Shown one piece after another: positions 12,061 through 23,048 of a stretch of DNA of 64,000 nucleotides (position 1 is the stretch's first letter; each line of letters starts with the position of its first letter). Below the pieces are notes generated by a model. The model did not search any database, was not told the origin of the DNA, and saw only the letters and a program-made list of their open reading frames with translations. The DNA lies in contig OZ005699.1 of NCBI GenBank assembly GCA_963930775.1, positions 4,733,501-4,797,500 on the forward strand, in the 5' to 3' direction. Made by a program: the position numbers and the translations under genes. This DNA is from Cliona cf. orientalis (taxonomy: Eukaryota; Porifera; Demospongiae; Clionaida; Clionaidae).

Positions 12061-12116
12061 TGGCTGTGGTATATGGCAGTTATACTCTAGGGTATAACTG
12101 CCATATACCACGGCCA
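12061..12116. repeat. Short perfect-type hairpin
   Basis: Arms of 24 bp (12061-12084 and 12093-12116) with one mismatch around an 8-bp CTCTAGGG loop. It lies between IR-R and the recombinase gene, on the 3' side of the latter, so it could act as a transcript-end structure. That role is inference. Confidence 0.7.
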
Positions 12117-12218
12117 ACTGTTTCCATGAATACAAGATAACAGCATGAGAAAACCAACCACAAGCTCAATGGAGATATCTGTACCAATTACAATCAGTCT
12201 ATGTACACACTCAATGAG

Positions 12219-13886
12219 TCAAAAATTGAAGTCAATGCTTGATAGAGCCTTATCCATTTCATCTGGAAATTGATAGTCAAATTCTTCCTTGCCATGAAAG
12301 TCAACCGAAGTAGAGGACTGTCCAAAGTTCACATTAATAACACAATTGGTAGTACTACCAAAAAGAGAAGTGAGATTGGGAGCAAAGGACTGAGTTTGGG
12401 ATACCTGGCACAATTGCTTAAGCATGTGATTTCCGGGAGCCAGGTTGCAAGGTTGCTCAGCTGTTGACGCTGGTGATTGTTGAGTAAGTGCTCCCTCCTT
12501 GGACTGCTCACTGGGTAGAGAGCGAGTAAAATCGATATTTTTGTCGGCTGTCAAAATTTTAGACACAGACAGTTCTTGCTCCTCCGTTGTTCGTTCATAG
12601 GTACGCAGAGCCTTCAGTGATCTATGCCCAGTACGCTGCTGAATCATTTTTTCTGGTACATTTGCAGTGTAGAGGTTTGTGGCACCAGTAGCTCTTAAAC
12701 TATGGTTAGTCTTCCCAGCAACACCCACTTCCGCAAACATATCCTTGACCATTGTACCTAGTTTGTTTTCACCAATAGGGGCAGCTGCAAACCAGGGATG
12801 ACTTGGATCTTCTGGTGCATTAGGCAAGGGTCTGACATAAAAAATATCTAGCTCACGTGCCTTGGCAGGGAGCTTGCTTAAGTACAGATCAAGTTGCTTC
12901 ACATGACATCGAATACCAGCCTCACTGTTAGCATAAATGGGAACAACCTTGTTCTCAATTCTGAGGTCAGTGAAGCCACCACTTCGATTCTTTGATCCAT
13001 TTTCCATATAAATGTATCGATCAGGATCAGACTGACGAACAAATTGGGAGATCTTCAAATTTCTGTGTTCCTTACCCCCCCGTAAGCAAAACACTTTTCC
13101 ATTTGAATAAAAGACAGCACGAAGTAAACCGAGGGGGGTGTTAAGATTCAAAATACCTTGCTGCCAGAGTAAATTTTCTTCTTCCCTTGTGATAACTGAA
13201 GCATGTTTTACTTGCACACCCACCCCTTCAACCCGTAGCGAGCGAAATATAGAATCCATGGTGCAGTGTAGCTCTTTAAAATCTGGATTCTTCTGATCAA
13301 TCACATTTGGCGCATGAGCATCAACTTAAAGCATGAAACGGTTCACTCCGCACAATAGTTGGTAGAGAGTAGTGGCGGGGTACTTGGCCCCATTCTTTTG
13401 CCGAGTCTCCGCTACAAACCGGCAAAGCCAGTGGCACAATTGCCTACTGTCATACAGCAATTTTGTCAGCAAATCTTCGGGACACTGCTCTTGATCGGGA
13501 AAGCGCGCGTTTCTTTCTTTGCACCAATCACTAAAGTTATTAATAGCCCAGGTAGTACACTTTCCAGTGTTTTTTGGAACGAATCCCTTAGCTAATTGGT
13601 CGTATTGATCCTCAGAAGCTACAGAAAAGGCTTCTTCAAAACGGGTAGATTCATTCACTGGCACGGGATCATTCTCCTTGCCTCGTTTTTTCAAACTTAG
13701 AGGTTTTGGTCTCTTCGCCGGCTTAGAAGGTCCAGCATCAGCAGCAGCATTTTCGCAGAAGAAAGAACCAAAATAGGGGTAGTCATCCATTCCTAGATTG
13801 AATTCAGGACGAACGGGATGGATTTTCACGCTTTCCAATAGGCTTGGAGACACCACCTCAAAAGACCGCTTGCTTGGCTTGGACAT
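12219..13886 (-). pseudogene. Crypton-type tyrosine recombinase (DUF3504-like), one in-frame stop
   Basis: The minus-strand frame starts at the ATG at 13886-13884 and ends at 12219, broken only by a TAA at 13326-13328. Frame and similarity continue on both sides. The N-terminal 50-80 residues are basic and low in complexity (KPAKRPKPLSLKKRGKE), which could be a nuclear signal. The middle (WAINNFSDWCKERN, LYQLLCGVNRFM) resembles the core-binding half of tyrosine recombinases. The catalytic half shows an arginine in CLRGGKEHRNL, the HxxR motif HSLRATGATN (near 12695) and GHRSLKALRTYER, with the likely nucleophilic tyrosine near 12600. A Ser/Gln-rich tail follows. In Cryptons this enzyme inserts circular DNA by site-specific recombination and makes no terminal inverted repeats, so the element borders cannot be read here. 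Domesticated relatives (KIAA1958 and ZMYM/QRICH1 types) share the fold, so a host-derived origin is a less likely alternative. Confidence 0.75.
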
Positions 13887-14128
13887 TGCTCGATCTGTTG
13901 TCTGCCGAGTAGCCAAAAGAATATTAGTAGAATGGCAGCAAGCATAAACTCTGTGTATTCTGAGCTATACATGTATTGTGCTAATAGCGCGAGCGCTAGA
14001 ACAGCTGATGCCATAGCAACTGCTCACAGATACCAGATCTAGCCACCCATTGGAGTGACCATAGTGACGGATGACGCATGAATTGATAATAAACGTGCAT
14101 GCGTTTGTGGTCATAGTACAAGCCACTT

Positions 14129-14261
14129 AGACTATGTCCTTATCGTGGTTTATTTGGATTGTACGCTCGAGGCGCGCATTTAAACCACTCGGCTTCGCCT
14201 CGTGATTTAAATGCCCGCCTCTCGCGTACAATCCAAATAAACCACTCTAGGCAATAGTCTA
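14129..14261. repeat. Long hairpin palindrome with GCTTCGCC tip
   Basis: Arms around TGGTTTATTTGGATTGTACG and its complement fold back over about 60 bp. The tip is CTCGGCTTCGCCTCG. It has the same tip style as the hairpins at 7148, 20.8-21.6 kb and 39240. Confidence 0.75.
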
Positions 14262-14274
14262 ACTATAACGTAAA

Positions 14275-14740
14275 GTCCATGCTACCACTTGCTGAGAAAG
14301 TCAAGAACCTTAAATCAGCAAATGACGCCAAAACTGGAGAACAAAATTTTTTCTGCAAAATCCACACAAATTATGCATTTGGAACGCCATAAGAAACCTT
14401 GTAACACAGCAATTTGGACTCGTAAACGAGGTATGTACCGTATAGCGGGAAATTGTTGAGGGAGAAAACTTTCGCGGATCGGTAGGAAAGATGCATTTTG
14501 CGGAGAAAACTTTCGCAGATGTTAAAACTGGTCGCATAATGGGCATGGCATGCCTAGACTTTTCGTGGAGAAAACTTTCACGGATGGCTAAAAAATCGCG
14601 AAATTCGTGCAAGTTTTCTCCCTCGAAAGTTTCCCACTATACGGCAGCAGCTAGCGTGGTAACAGACAGGCACACACACAGAATGACTACCGTAACCCTC
14701 GCGCATGCACCAAGGGTAAATGAACAAACCAATTTAAGTC
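14275..14740. repeat. Dispersed repeat B interrupted by a MITE
   Basis: Reverse complement of about 40055-40290 (shared CGAGGTATGTA, GCAGCTAGCGTG, CCAAAACTGG segments). The 40-kb copy lacks the MITE at 14438-14644 and so gives the empty site. Confidence 0.7.
14438..14644. mobile_element. TA-flanked MITE (CCGTATAGCGGG ends)
   Basis: Inverted ends CCGTATAGCGGGAAA and TTTCCCACTATACGG. TA lies on the left (14436-14437) and a mutated CA on the right. It contains repeated GAAAACTTTCGCGGAT boxes. The empty site at 40-kb repeat B reads GTATGTAGCAGC. Confidence 0.85.
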
Positions 14741-14773
14741 TGCATAAAAAAAGATAAATCAGTCAATTGATTC

Positions 14774-15231
14774 TAAGTAGGGATGGGCTGGAGTGCATGT
14801 GCGAGCGCTATAGAGCAAACTAGTTAGCTAGTGGCTAGCACGCAACGTACCATTCCTCGGGCGTAGCCACGTTCTCAGCAGTCAGCATAACAGCCAGCTC
14901 AAACTTAGAACTTGATTTTATCCCTTATGAAAGACTCGTTGCTACCTGGGCCGCTCAAATAGCCTTCTTTAGCTGCCTGCTTAATCACCTAGGCAAATTA
15001 ATGAGGGGCGTGACTATGACTCCCATCTTCTACTTAAATATACTGGATCATTGACAATGAAGTAGAATGAGCAAACCACATGCCACACTAGTCAACATTA
15101 ACAGGTGCATGATAATTGAGACAAGCAAGCATGGGGATGTATAGTGGATGCGATTATCATTATAAGTCTTGCTTGTGTACTTTTTGTTCCTGCCATCCCT
15201 ACTTCATCCTTTAATCGTTGTTATACTTGTT
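14774..15231. mobile_element. Composite AGTAGGGATGG element, internally deleted copy
   Basis: Left end AAGTAGGGATGGGC, middle part shared with 26340-26560 and 35545-35720 (AGCATAACAGCCAGCT, GGGCGTG), then the loop and right arm of the foldback module ending TTATACTTG. The left foldback arm is missing. Confidence 0.65.
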
Positions 15232-15760
15232 AAAAAAATTATAGCGCACAGATCCAATGTCAGAAGGTACTGTAATAGCACGCCTTGAGCTACCAAGAGT
15301 GATTGTGGTATAAAAATGGAAACTTAGAATGTGCATACTTGCCTACCTTATACAGTAATGGAAGAGGCTAAGAAATTATTGTAAGTGCAGTAGAGTAGGA
15401 TGATGGAAAAATAAACATATTAAATCCACATAGCTGTTACCTACCATGTAACAAGAAACTTTGGAGATTTTTAATTTGGTGATTTTAAGAAATAATATTA
15501 TTGCCAAAACAACATCACCAATTAATTTTAAACTTGATGCATGTGTGGCTATGATGAATTTCAAGTGTCAAATTCAGTTTACAAGTTCAACTACTTCCCA
15601 CCAAATTAAACTATCCCACAATTCAAGAGCTACATGCAATGTGGTTTGTATCAATAATATTACAGCTTTGTTTTATGCCCTGTGAAATGTTAAAAGCCTT
15701 TGATAATTCTAAAGCTATACAAGTTACAAATACAAAATGTACCTATAATATTATGTTACA
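15232..15760. other. No gene; AT-rich
   Basis: AT-rich non-coding stretch with no repeat that I can match elsewhere in the window. Confidence 0.45.
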
Positions 15761-16850
15761 GTTACGGGATAGTGTTCCACCCACGCATGGTCAAAGTTCA
15801 CATGAATAATAAACTACCGTATTACCTCTAATTTAACGGACACCAGAAAAATAATTATTTTGGCCAATGTCCGCTATAATTAGAGCACACTAAAATAGCC
15901 GGCGTTCGAAGTGTCCGATGAATTAGAACACGCTTTCACGCATGCGAATTCGGTCAAATGGACGTGCGATCGAGCAGCTGCAGAGATTGAGAAAATGAGA
16001 CGGTACCTGGAGCTCCCTGTTCATGGTGGGAAAGAGAACAGCTCGCCTCCTTCATTATCACCAAAGAAAGCAGCTATCCATTGCAAATTTTGCTCGATCA
16101 GTACCACGCTAGCGCGAGCTATCCAATGATGTCCGGATAATTAGAACAACAAAAACTCAAACTTCATTGACTGTCTGTCCGGTGTAATTAGAGGTAAAAA
16201 AATAATTCGAAATGGTGTCCGGAACATTAGAGATGTCCGTTAAATTAGAGACAATACGGTAGATAATTATATTCCAGTTTTGTCCACGTTCTTTGCTCAA
16301 TCAAGGCACAGGTGAGTAGCTCTCCTGATGCCTGGCCCATGGACCACAAAAACGAAAAGCAAACCTGCAACTGTCCGTCTGCAAGCGTGGATAAGTATTG
16401 CAATTTTCTGCATCAGTTTTTGCCAAAGCAAACAGCCTGTATGTAATGATATACAAATGAAACAATAGCTTACGAGTCTCTACAGGGCCAAGTATAGTAT
16501 TTGAACTCCATCTCGTTACACGAACAGAAAGCGAACATAAAAACTTACTGCTCAGTTGCCAAATGACTCGCTTAATGGTGGCCCTCCAGGACAAAACCTT
16601 GTCTGACGATTCACCACCCTTGAATTTTTGAAAAAGCACTATACTTGGCCCTGCTCCGATCAATGGACTATTATGAACGACAGCGAAGTCAGTTCGTTTG
16701 AGTATCTGGTCTTTGAAAGTTGACGCAGAAATTTTGGAATCTGGAAATGGTCGACGTTGGTTCACGTTTCCAACTAAACCGCGTTAAAACATGTGAATTG
16801 TGTCCGTGCGCAATCATTTATGAATTGCGCGTCGAATACTATCCCGTAAC
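15761..16850. mobile_element. piggyBac-like MITE (GTTACGGGATAGT ends), interrupted
   Basis: Ends GTTACGGGATAGTG and ACTATCCCGTAAC. Homologous across its length to the cleaner copy at 31395-32034, which has TTAA on both sides. Here the flanks are eroded (TTAC / TTTAA). It is split by a TA-flanked element at 15817-16259. Confidence 0.8.
15817..16259. mobile_element. TA-flanked MITE nested in the piggyBac-like MITE
   Basis: Ends CCGTATTACCTCTAATTTAA and TTAAATTAGAGACAATACGG, flanked by TA at 15815-15816 and 16260-16261. The second copy of the host MITE (near 31441) lacks it. A 72-codon open frame at 15911-16129 (ELEHAFTHANSVKW...) is not matched to a known family and is probably chance or a remnant. 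Confidence 0.85.
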
Positions 16851-17419
16851 TTTAAGATACTTCTTATACGCTATCTTTCTTGCAAAGTCATAATGCAAAA
16901 TTTAATACTGATATAATATTAATACCTTGATTCTCGCATTTGATTTCTCTTCCAATTCCCGAATTTTTTGGCCGCCACGCCCTATAATTAAACATATATG
17001 TAATATGCACCTTTAAATACCACAATAGCATAAGTGCACTGCAAAACTATTCATGTAACATGCATAAGATGATTGGACCAAATAATCATGATCAGTCATT
17101 GATTAATATTAAATTTTTAGTAGATATAAAGGTGCTGGATATTATTGTTCTATGGAAGCATGCTATAACAGAATGTTTAATATCTGCCAGATATGAAAAT
17201 TGTGTGAGTAGTGACTTCCCCTTGCATGAAGATAGGTATACATACATACCGAAGCAATGCAATATCTATAGGATGTATAATACTCTGAAAATCTCCAAGT
17301 ATTCGAAAAGATTGCACATTCTTTGGATTGAGAAGTATATGTAGTACAGTGTAGATTATGGACTTACAGTCTATAATGGAAATCACTGCTTGCTCCACTA
17401 CAACTGCTACATTCAATCA
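16851..17419. other. No gene seen
   Basis: AT-rich non-coding sequence. The open frames here are short and lack splice support. Confidence 0.45.
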
Positions 17420-17621
17420 CCGTATACTTTCTAATATAGGTGTCGACCGCTAAAATACAGATCGCAAGGCACCTCCAATTAGAACGGAAAAATTCGCAAG
17501 CAAGTCAAAGTGGACAGTATCATGTGGCAATATGTTCCAATTAAAAATAATTGATGTCCAGAAAGGCGCCTGAAAAAAATTGCGCAGGTCTCAAAGGGCG
17601 CCTAAATTAGGGTGGCACCCA
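17420..17621. mobile_element. MITE-like element, GGCGCC family
   Basis: Starts CCGTATACTTTCTAATATAGG, the same start as at 53979. Its inner part (GGCGCCTAAATTAGGGTGGC, complement) matches 55790-55900 in inverted orientation. Confidence 0.55.
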
Positions 17622-17808
17622 CCGTATATCTGGAAATTTTCGTGTACAGAAACTTTCGTATGATAAATTTTCGTGTAAAAATATTTTCGTAGGAACGACC
17701 CCTTACCACATTAGCATTAATAGTGCATACTAATTTTTGCAAGATTAATTTTCGTAGTCGCCACCGACTACGAAAGTATTTTTACAACGAAAATTTCCAG
17801 ATTTATGG
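17622..17808. mobile_element. TA-type MITE (CCGTATATCTGGAAATTTTC ends)
   Basis: Inverted ends around TCTGGAAATTTTCGT / ACGAAAATTTCCAGA. The right side is flanked by TA, the left by CA. Internal TTTTCGTA boxes repeat. Confidence 0.75.
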
Positions 17809-17826
17809 TATATTACAACATAATAT

Positions 17827-18484
17827 GTGACCGGATTTGGGAAAACCCTCCGTATGGGATCCGCGCGCGATTCGCGCAATGCGCGTTTTTAGTAGCTCAG
17901 GTCTAAATTTGTGAAAGTCCAGATTTTGTCATATACATATCCAACAACCCTTCTTCTAACTGTTGCCGTCTTCTACGGAGGCTAGTTGTGCTATACGAAG
18001 GCGAAATAAGCCTTCATTTTGACCCACCTAGTCGGCACAGCCACCGTACACGGAGCCCGTTGCTATGGGCGGTAATTAGAATTCTCTACCTAGATACAGC
18101 TAGATTCATCGATCCACTGTACGTTCGCTTACCTTTTTAGCTTCTTGGGCATCTAAGAACAATCGCCTGTCCTTGTCAACAACGTCTTGCTCGATCTTTA
18201 CGTTCATTTCGAACGGCTCCGCCCAGGTCCATTTAATTGATTTCCGGATCACGCGTAGTATGCGGAAACGCCTTCCGCGTGCATAGCAACGCCTTTAGAC
18301 CGTAATTTCTCGATTATTGGGGGTGTGGCGCGATCACAAACAAAGCGCTGTATCTCCACAACGAAGCGCGCGATCGGCCTAAGACTTGAACGCGGGTTAG
18401 CTCTATGGTAGAGCTTATCAACCATGCATCAAACTCAATTTTCTGAAAAAATCCCATACGGAGGGTTTTCCCAAATCCGGTCAC
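17827..18484. mobile_element. MITE, GTGACC family, with near-perfect 33-bp ends
   Basis: Terminal inverted repeats GTGACCGGATTTGGGAAAAC... and its complement at 18452-18484 match over at least 33 bp. It is flanked by ATAT on both sides, perhaps the target duplication. No coding capacity. Confidence 0.85.
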
Positions 18485-19013
18485 ATATACGGTAGAATCC
18501 ATCTCAGAGCAAATATCGGTATTGTTCGTCAATTCTCCATAACAAATTTTTGTAGTTTTAATTAACATGAAATCTCCACATACTGTACGAGTACATACAT
18601 GTACATACACCTGCATGAATGACATAATGATTTCTTAGCCCCATTAAAGAAATTTTGCGGTTCTTACTTTTGCAGCATCCAATTTATCCGCAAGATGCAC
18701 CATGCAAATTTTTCTGCTATACGGTACCTCAGGTCAATGAAATATACACAAAGTAAAAACACTAGTACATACAATACAGTAGGAAATGGTTGCTGGACGA
18801 AAAGCGCTTGGAGTAACTCATACCTACTACAGATTTTGGCAAGCTAAAGATGGCCACTGCTGACTTTGAAGTACTTGTAAGCCCTACTGTTAGTCTGTTA
18901 GCAAATGACGCTTCCATTGGACTACCCCTCTTGTACCACCCAGTAGCGGATCCAGCAGGTTCCATAGTTTCCGCGTAGTTTCTGACCACTAAAGTATGAA
19001 GGAAATGACTACT
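18485..19013. other. No gene seen
   Basis: Non-coding, with no repeat recognised. Confidence 0.4.
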
Positions 19014-19098
19014 GTCCAGATGGTGCAATGGTTAAGCTCAGTGTCTGCCAACCAGTATCAAATGCGTGCACTGGTTCGAATCCCACCCGGGGCCAATT
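19014..19098 (+). repeat. tRNA-like sequence, probable SINE head
   Basis: An A-box-like TGGTGCAATGGTTAAGC and a B box GGTTCGAATCC sit in tRNA spacing (a long variable arm would be needed), followed by T-rich sequence. The T-arm and acceptor stems do not pair cleanly, so a working tRNA is unlikely. Confidence 0.55.
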
Positions 19099-19411
19099 TT
19101 TTTCCATCTTTTTTCCACTGCCAGTGATGCTAGGAATTAAGGCAGTTGACATACACCAACAACATTCCGGGCGATGCTCCTTACGTTGGATCTAGACTAG
19201 GGGATGATTATGTATACAAGCCCCAAGTCACTCTCAGATATGTTACGCATTAGTATTATAGTAGTCAATATTTGCAACTTGAGATTTTCTGCCTTACCAC
19301 ATACCTGACCTATTGTAGCAGACATGTATGATAGAAAATGGTGACATACCGTTAACTAATTACTGCTTGATAAAATTCTTTTATCTTAGGTTGTGGTTTA
19401 GCTTGTTACAC

Positions 19412-20240
19412 ACTAAGTAGTTACACACTAAGTAGAAAAAAAAAAAATAATAATTCGTGGGGGAACTGGGAACACTTGGGGATGTAATTTTTACATGGGC
19501 ACGCAGAATGGGTCGAAACACGAAATTTGATGGCGATTCACGCCTTAGAATTAAAGTTACGGCCCTTTAAAGTTTTCCCATATGTTTGTATAGGGAAGCC
19601 ATACGTTTGCAATGTTTTCCGCCCACGCGCTACGTGAAAAACGAGGAATACTCATGGTGTGCGTTATTTAGAAAATTTCTCAAAATTGGAATATGAGTTG
19701 TTTGCTTGCTTTTTATGGCTCTGCTGTGCATCCTAGGTTGTTTGCTTGCTTTGTATGACTCCACTGTGCATCCTAGGTGTATTGTGGTTTTCTGGACAAT
19801 TTTTTTTCTGCTTAGTGTGCACGCTAGCTTGAAAAAGCAAATTTAAATAAATAATCTAATTCATGGGGGGTTTGGGAGCACTTGGGGGGACAATTTTTAC
19901 ATGGGCACGCAGAATGGGTCGAAACAAGAGATTTGATCCTGGGGAATTTTGATTCACGCCTTAGAATTAAAGTTACGGCCCTTTGAAGTTACCCCATATG
20001 TTTGTATAGGAAGCCATGCATTTGCAATGTTTTCCGCCCACGCGCTACGTGAGGGGTGGGGCCACGCGCGCACATTAACGTAACGACCATTACCCACTTT
20101 GATCAAAATTGATGTATAAGCTGCCTGCTTGCATTGTATGGCTCTACTATGCATCCAGCTCAACTATGTGGCGGTTTTCGAACATTTTTTTTTTCTGCTT
20201 AGTGTTCTGGTCGCCTTGAAAAAAAAAAAAAAAAAAAAGC
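19412..20240 (-). repeat. Two units of the CACACTAAGCAG MITE family
   Basis: Two head-to-tail units (about 19412-19825 and 19826-20240), in reverse orientation to the array at 59822-63003. Each has CACACTAAGTAG/CTGCTTAGTGTG ends next to A or T runs, a CACGCAGAATGGGTCGAAAC box and a GCCCACGCGCTACGTGA box. Confidence 0.8.
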
Positions 20241-20660
20241 ACACTGACTTTTGCACGATAGTCTAGCTAGCTAAGCTTGTACATGTATGCATGCATGCAT
20301 GCAGTGCTTGGACCGCAATAATAATTGGACATGCAATAGCCGGCACCACAGTGTACATGTGGTGCTCGATACAACACACCTGGGTTGTCATTAATTGTTG
20401 TGAGTTGTTGAATCTTGAACAACACTGTTATGTAAATATAACATAATGCATTAGCCTTGTCCCCAGCCCTAGTTAGCTAATGCCATGCAACGCGCCGAGG
20501 GTTTTGTGCTCGAGAGAGCTCTAGTTTATACTGTAACTAAACCAGCAGGCATGATCATGCAAAATTTCATAGCCTCAGAGATAGGTGTATAAGTGATTTA
20601 TACACCTCCAATAGAACAATCTGATTGGTCAGAATGTTACAATCATGGTACAAATGATCT
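20241..20660. other. No gene seen
   Basis: Non-coding. It holds a (GCAT)n stretch near 20287-20302. Confidence 0.4.
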
Positions 20661-21617
20661 TAGATCCTACTTGTAACAAATACTGTAACAGTGATCTGAT
20701 TGGCTGAAGTGCAGTATCTATCCTTCATAAAAAACCTTGTAAGCTCCATAAAAAACCTCGTAAATTTGTTTGCCTATGGCTAGTTTGTTGCTAGGCAGTT
20801 GTTTAGTTGTTGGGCTTTGTTGCTAGGATCTAAAGTAGTTAGACACTGTTTAGTCGGTTTCTACGTGATTTAGAAGACCTCAGGGCTCAGTAGAACCCTC
20901 GCTTCGCTCGGGATTCTACACAGAGCCCTTCAGTCTTCTAAATCACGTAGAAACCTCCTAAACAGTGTCTAACTATTATTTAGATCCTACTTGTTACAAA
21001 TACAGTGATCTGATTGGTTGAACTACAGTATCTACCCTTCATAAAAACCTTGTAAGCTCCATAAAAAAACCTGGTAAATTTTGTTTGCCTATGGCTAGTT
21101 TGTTGCTAGGCAGTCGTTTAGTTGTTGGGCTTTGTTGCTAGGATCTAAAGTAGTTAGACACTGTTTAGTCGGTTTCTACGTGATTTAGAAGACCTCAGGG
21201 CTCAGTAGAACCCTCGCTTCGCTCGGGATTCTACACAGAGCCCTTCAGTCTTCTAAATCACGTAGAAACCTCCTAAACAGTGTCTAACTATTATTTAGAT
21301 CCTACTTGTTACAAATACAGTGATCTGATTGGTTGAACTACAGTATCTACCTTTCATAAAAACCTTGTAAGCTCCATAAAAAAAAACCTGGTAAATTTTG
21401 TTTGCCTATGGCTAGTTTGTTGCTAGGCAGTTGTTTGTATACAAAGCTGTTGGGAATTGTTGATAGGATCTAAAATAGTTAGACACTGTTTAGGAGGTTT
21501 CTATGTGATTTAGAAGACCTCAGGGCGCAGTAGAACCCTGGCTTCACTCGGGATTCTACATAGAGCCCTTCATTCTTCTAAATCACGTAGAAACCTCCTA
21601 AACAGTGTCCAACTATT
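20661..21617. repeat. Tandem triplication of a ~318-bp hairpin unit, family H
   Basis: Units start TAGATCCTACTTGT at 20661, 20981 and 21296. Each contains TTGTTGCTAGGCAGT and then a roughly 130-bp hairpin from GACACTGTTTAG to CTAAACAGTGTC with a CCCTCGCTTCGCTCGGG tip. Units 1 and 2 are nearly identical; unit 3 is more diverged. A single copy is at 6661-7282. Confidence 0.9.
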
Positions 21618-21655
21618 ATGTGGCATTCTGTAGTGTACAGAATAATAATAATTAT

Positions 21656-22064
21656 GTGACAGGATATGAGAAAAGGGACCACTTCGTGCATTTCCCGAAG
21701 TTTCATTTTAAAACGCTTATATCTCTGGAACCATAGCAGCTATGAACTTCAAACCTGGCATGAATATTCTTACATAATCCCGCTACACTCGCTGCAAATC
21801 GCGAGCCCCGCCCACATCCGGTATGGGCAGGGCGATCGGCCGCGTCGATCTCATTCGAAAATCGCTGTTTTATGCCTCACTTTGGCGGCTCACCGCTCGG
21901 GACAGGAGGCATATTGTAGCTTCTAACATTGGATCTATGAAGTAAAAGGCCCAAACTGCTTATAAACCAAGTGGGAAGCCTGGGGCTCTTGAGGCCTTGA
22001 AATGGTGACAGTTTGAAAAATGGCAAACAAACGCATTTTGCGCAAAGTGGTCATATCCTACCAC
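21656..22064. mobile_element. MITE, GTGA-end family, empty-site paralogue
   Basis: Inverted ends GTGACAGGATATGAG / TCATATCCTACCAC. It is homologous to the MITE (32199-32287 plus 36818-37088) that hosts the pogo-like element, and its GAATATTC at 21762-21769 is the unoccupied insertion site. Confidence 0.8.
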
Positions 22065-22479
22065 ATATTATAGGCAAGATAACATTGCAAGATCTATATA
22101 AAGTCCTGTAAGGTTATTAGTAAGATTTTGAAGGGCAGGAAGCCAGCAGTGCATGGTCAGCAAATGTTGCCAGAACTTTTAACAAGTACGTGTTTCAATG
22201 ACAATACATATCTTAAAAACTTCATAAAAGCTTAATGAAAACTTGTTTTCAACACATAAACCAGGTGTGTAGCAACTAGCTAGAAAACAGACACACCCAC
22301 TCACACACAGAATGATACTGTACCCCTTGCGCATGTGCAAGCAAATAAAATTTGCTGAGCAGCTGCCATGCAACTCACTTAAGGGTAGCCCTAGAGCTAC
22401 ATATACCTGTTCCCGCTCCCATTGATGAGCTTCTGTGAATGACAAAAAAACAGGTTGCCTTCAATCACCCCCAACCGTG
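22065..22479. other. No gene seen
   Basis: Non-coding sequence without a recognised feature. Confidence 0.4.
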
Positions 22480-23048
22480 ATCTATTGTGCATGATCATCT
22501 ATTAACAGTACATGCTAACAAACCATAGAGACGTAGTTTATGCACAAACAGTATCCTGTATTGCCCATTAGTACTGTGCGCATGTACAGATGGAAGCGGC
22601 ATGAACTTTGAACCTGTACCTATAATTGCAGAGGCCACACCCCTCACTGCAAGCAGCTGCTCTGGCTCCAACTACAGTAGCGGTCAATAAAAAGTTAACG
22701 TTCCGTTCTCTGTTCTACGATCTTGCAATGGTAAGTGCGATCTAAAAATACGAATTGCGAACATGCGCACACGTATTATTAATATACGGTACGGTACGTG
22801 CGGTACAAAGGTTGCCATCGTTTGACAGCCGTTGATACGTTCACACATTAATAAAGATGATAGCGTGGAGAGACTATTCCAAAATTACATCGGTATCATC
22901 AGTTACTGGATGGACCTCGAAGACAGCCTCCTAAATTTCTGGACAAGCTATCTACAGTGTATTTCTGCCAAATCCAAGACCGCCGCCTACGGATAATCGA
23001 ACTCGACTAGATTGACGCCAGCTACCGGATCCAATCTCTTACTTGGTC

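Noticed and set aside
16301..16765. 154-codon minus-strand frame
   Set aside because: It lies inside the piggyBac-like MITE and the second copy (31395-32034) breaks the frame.
18314..18625. 103-codon minus-strand frame
   Set aside because: It crosses the right border of the GTGACC MITE and has no domain.
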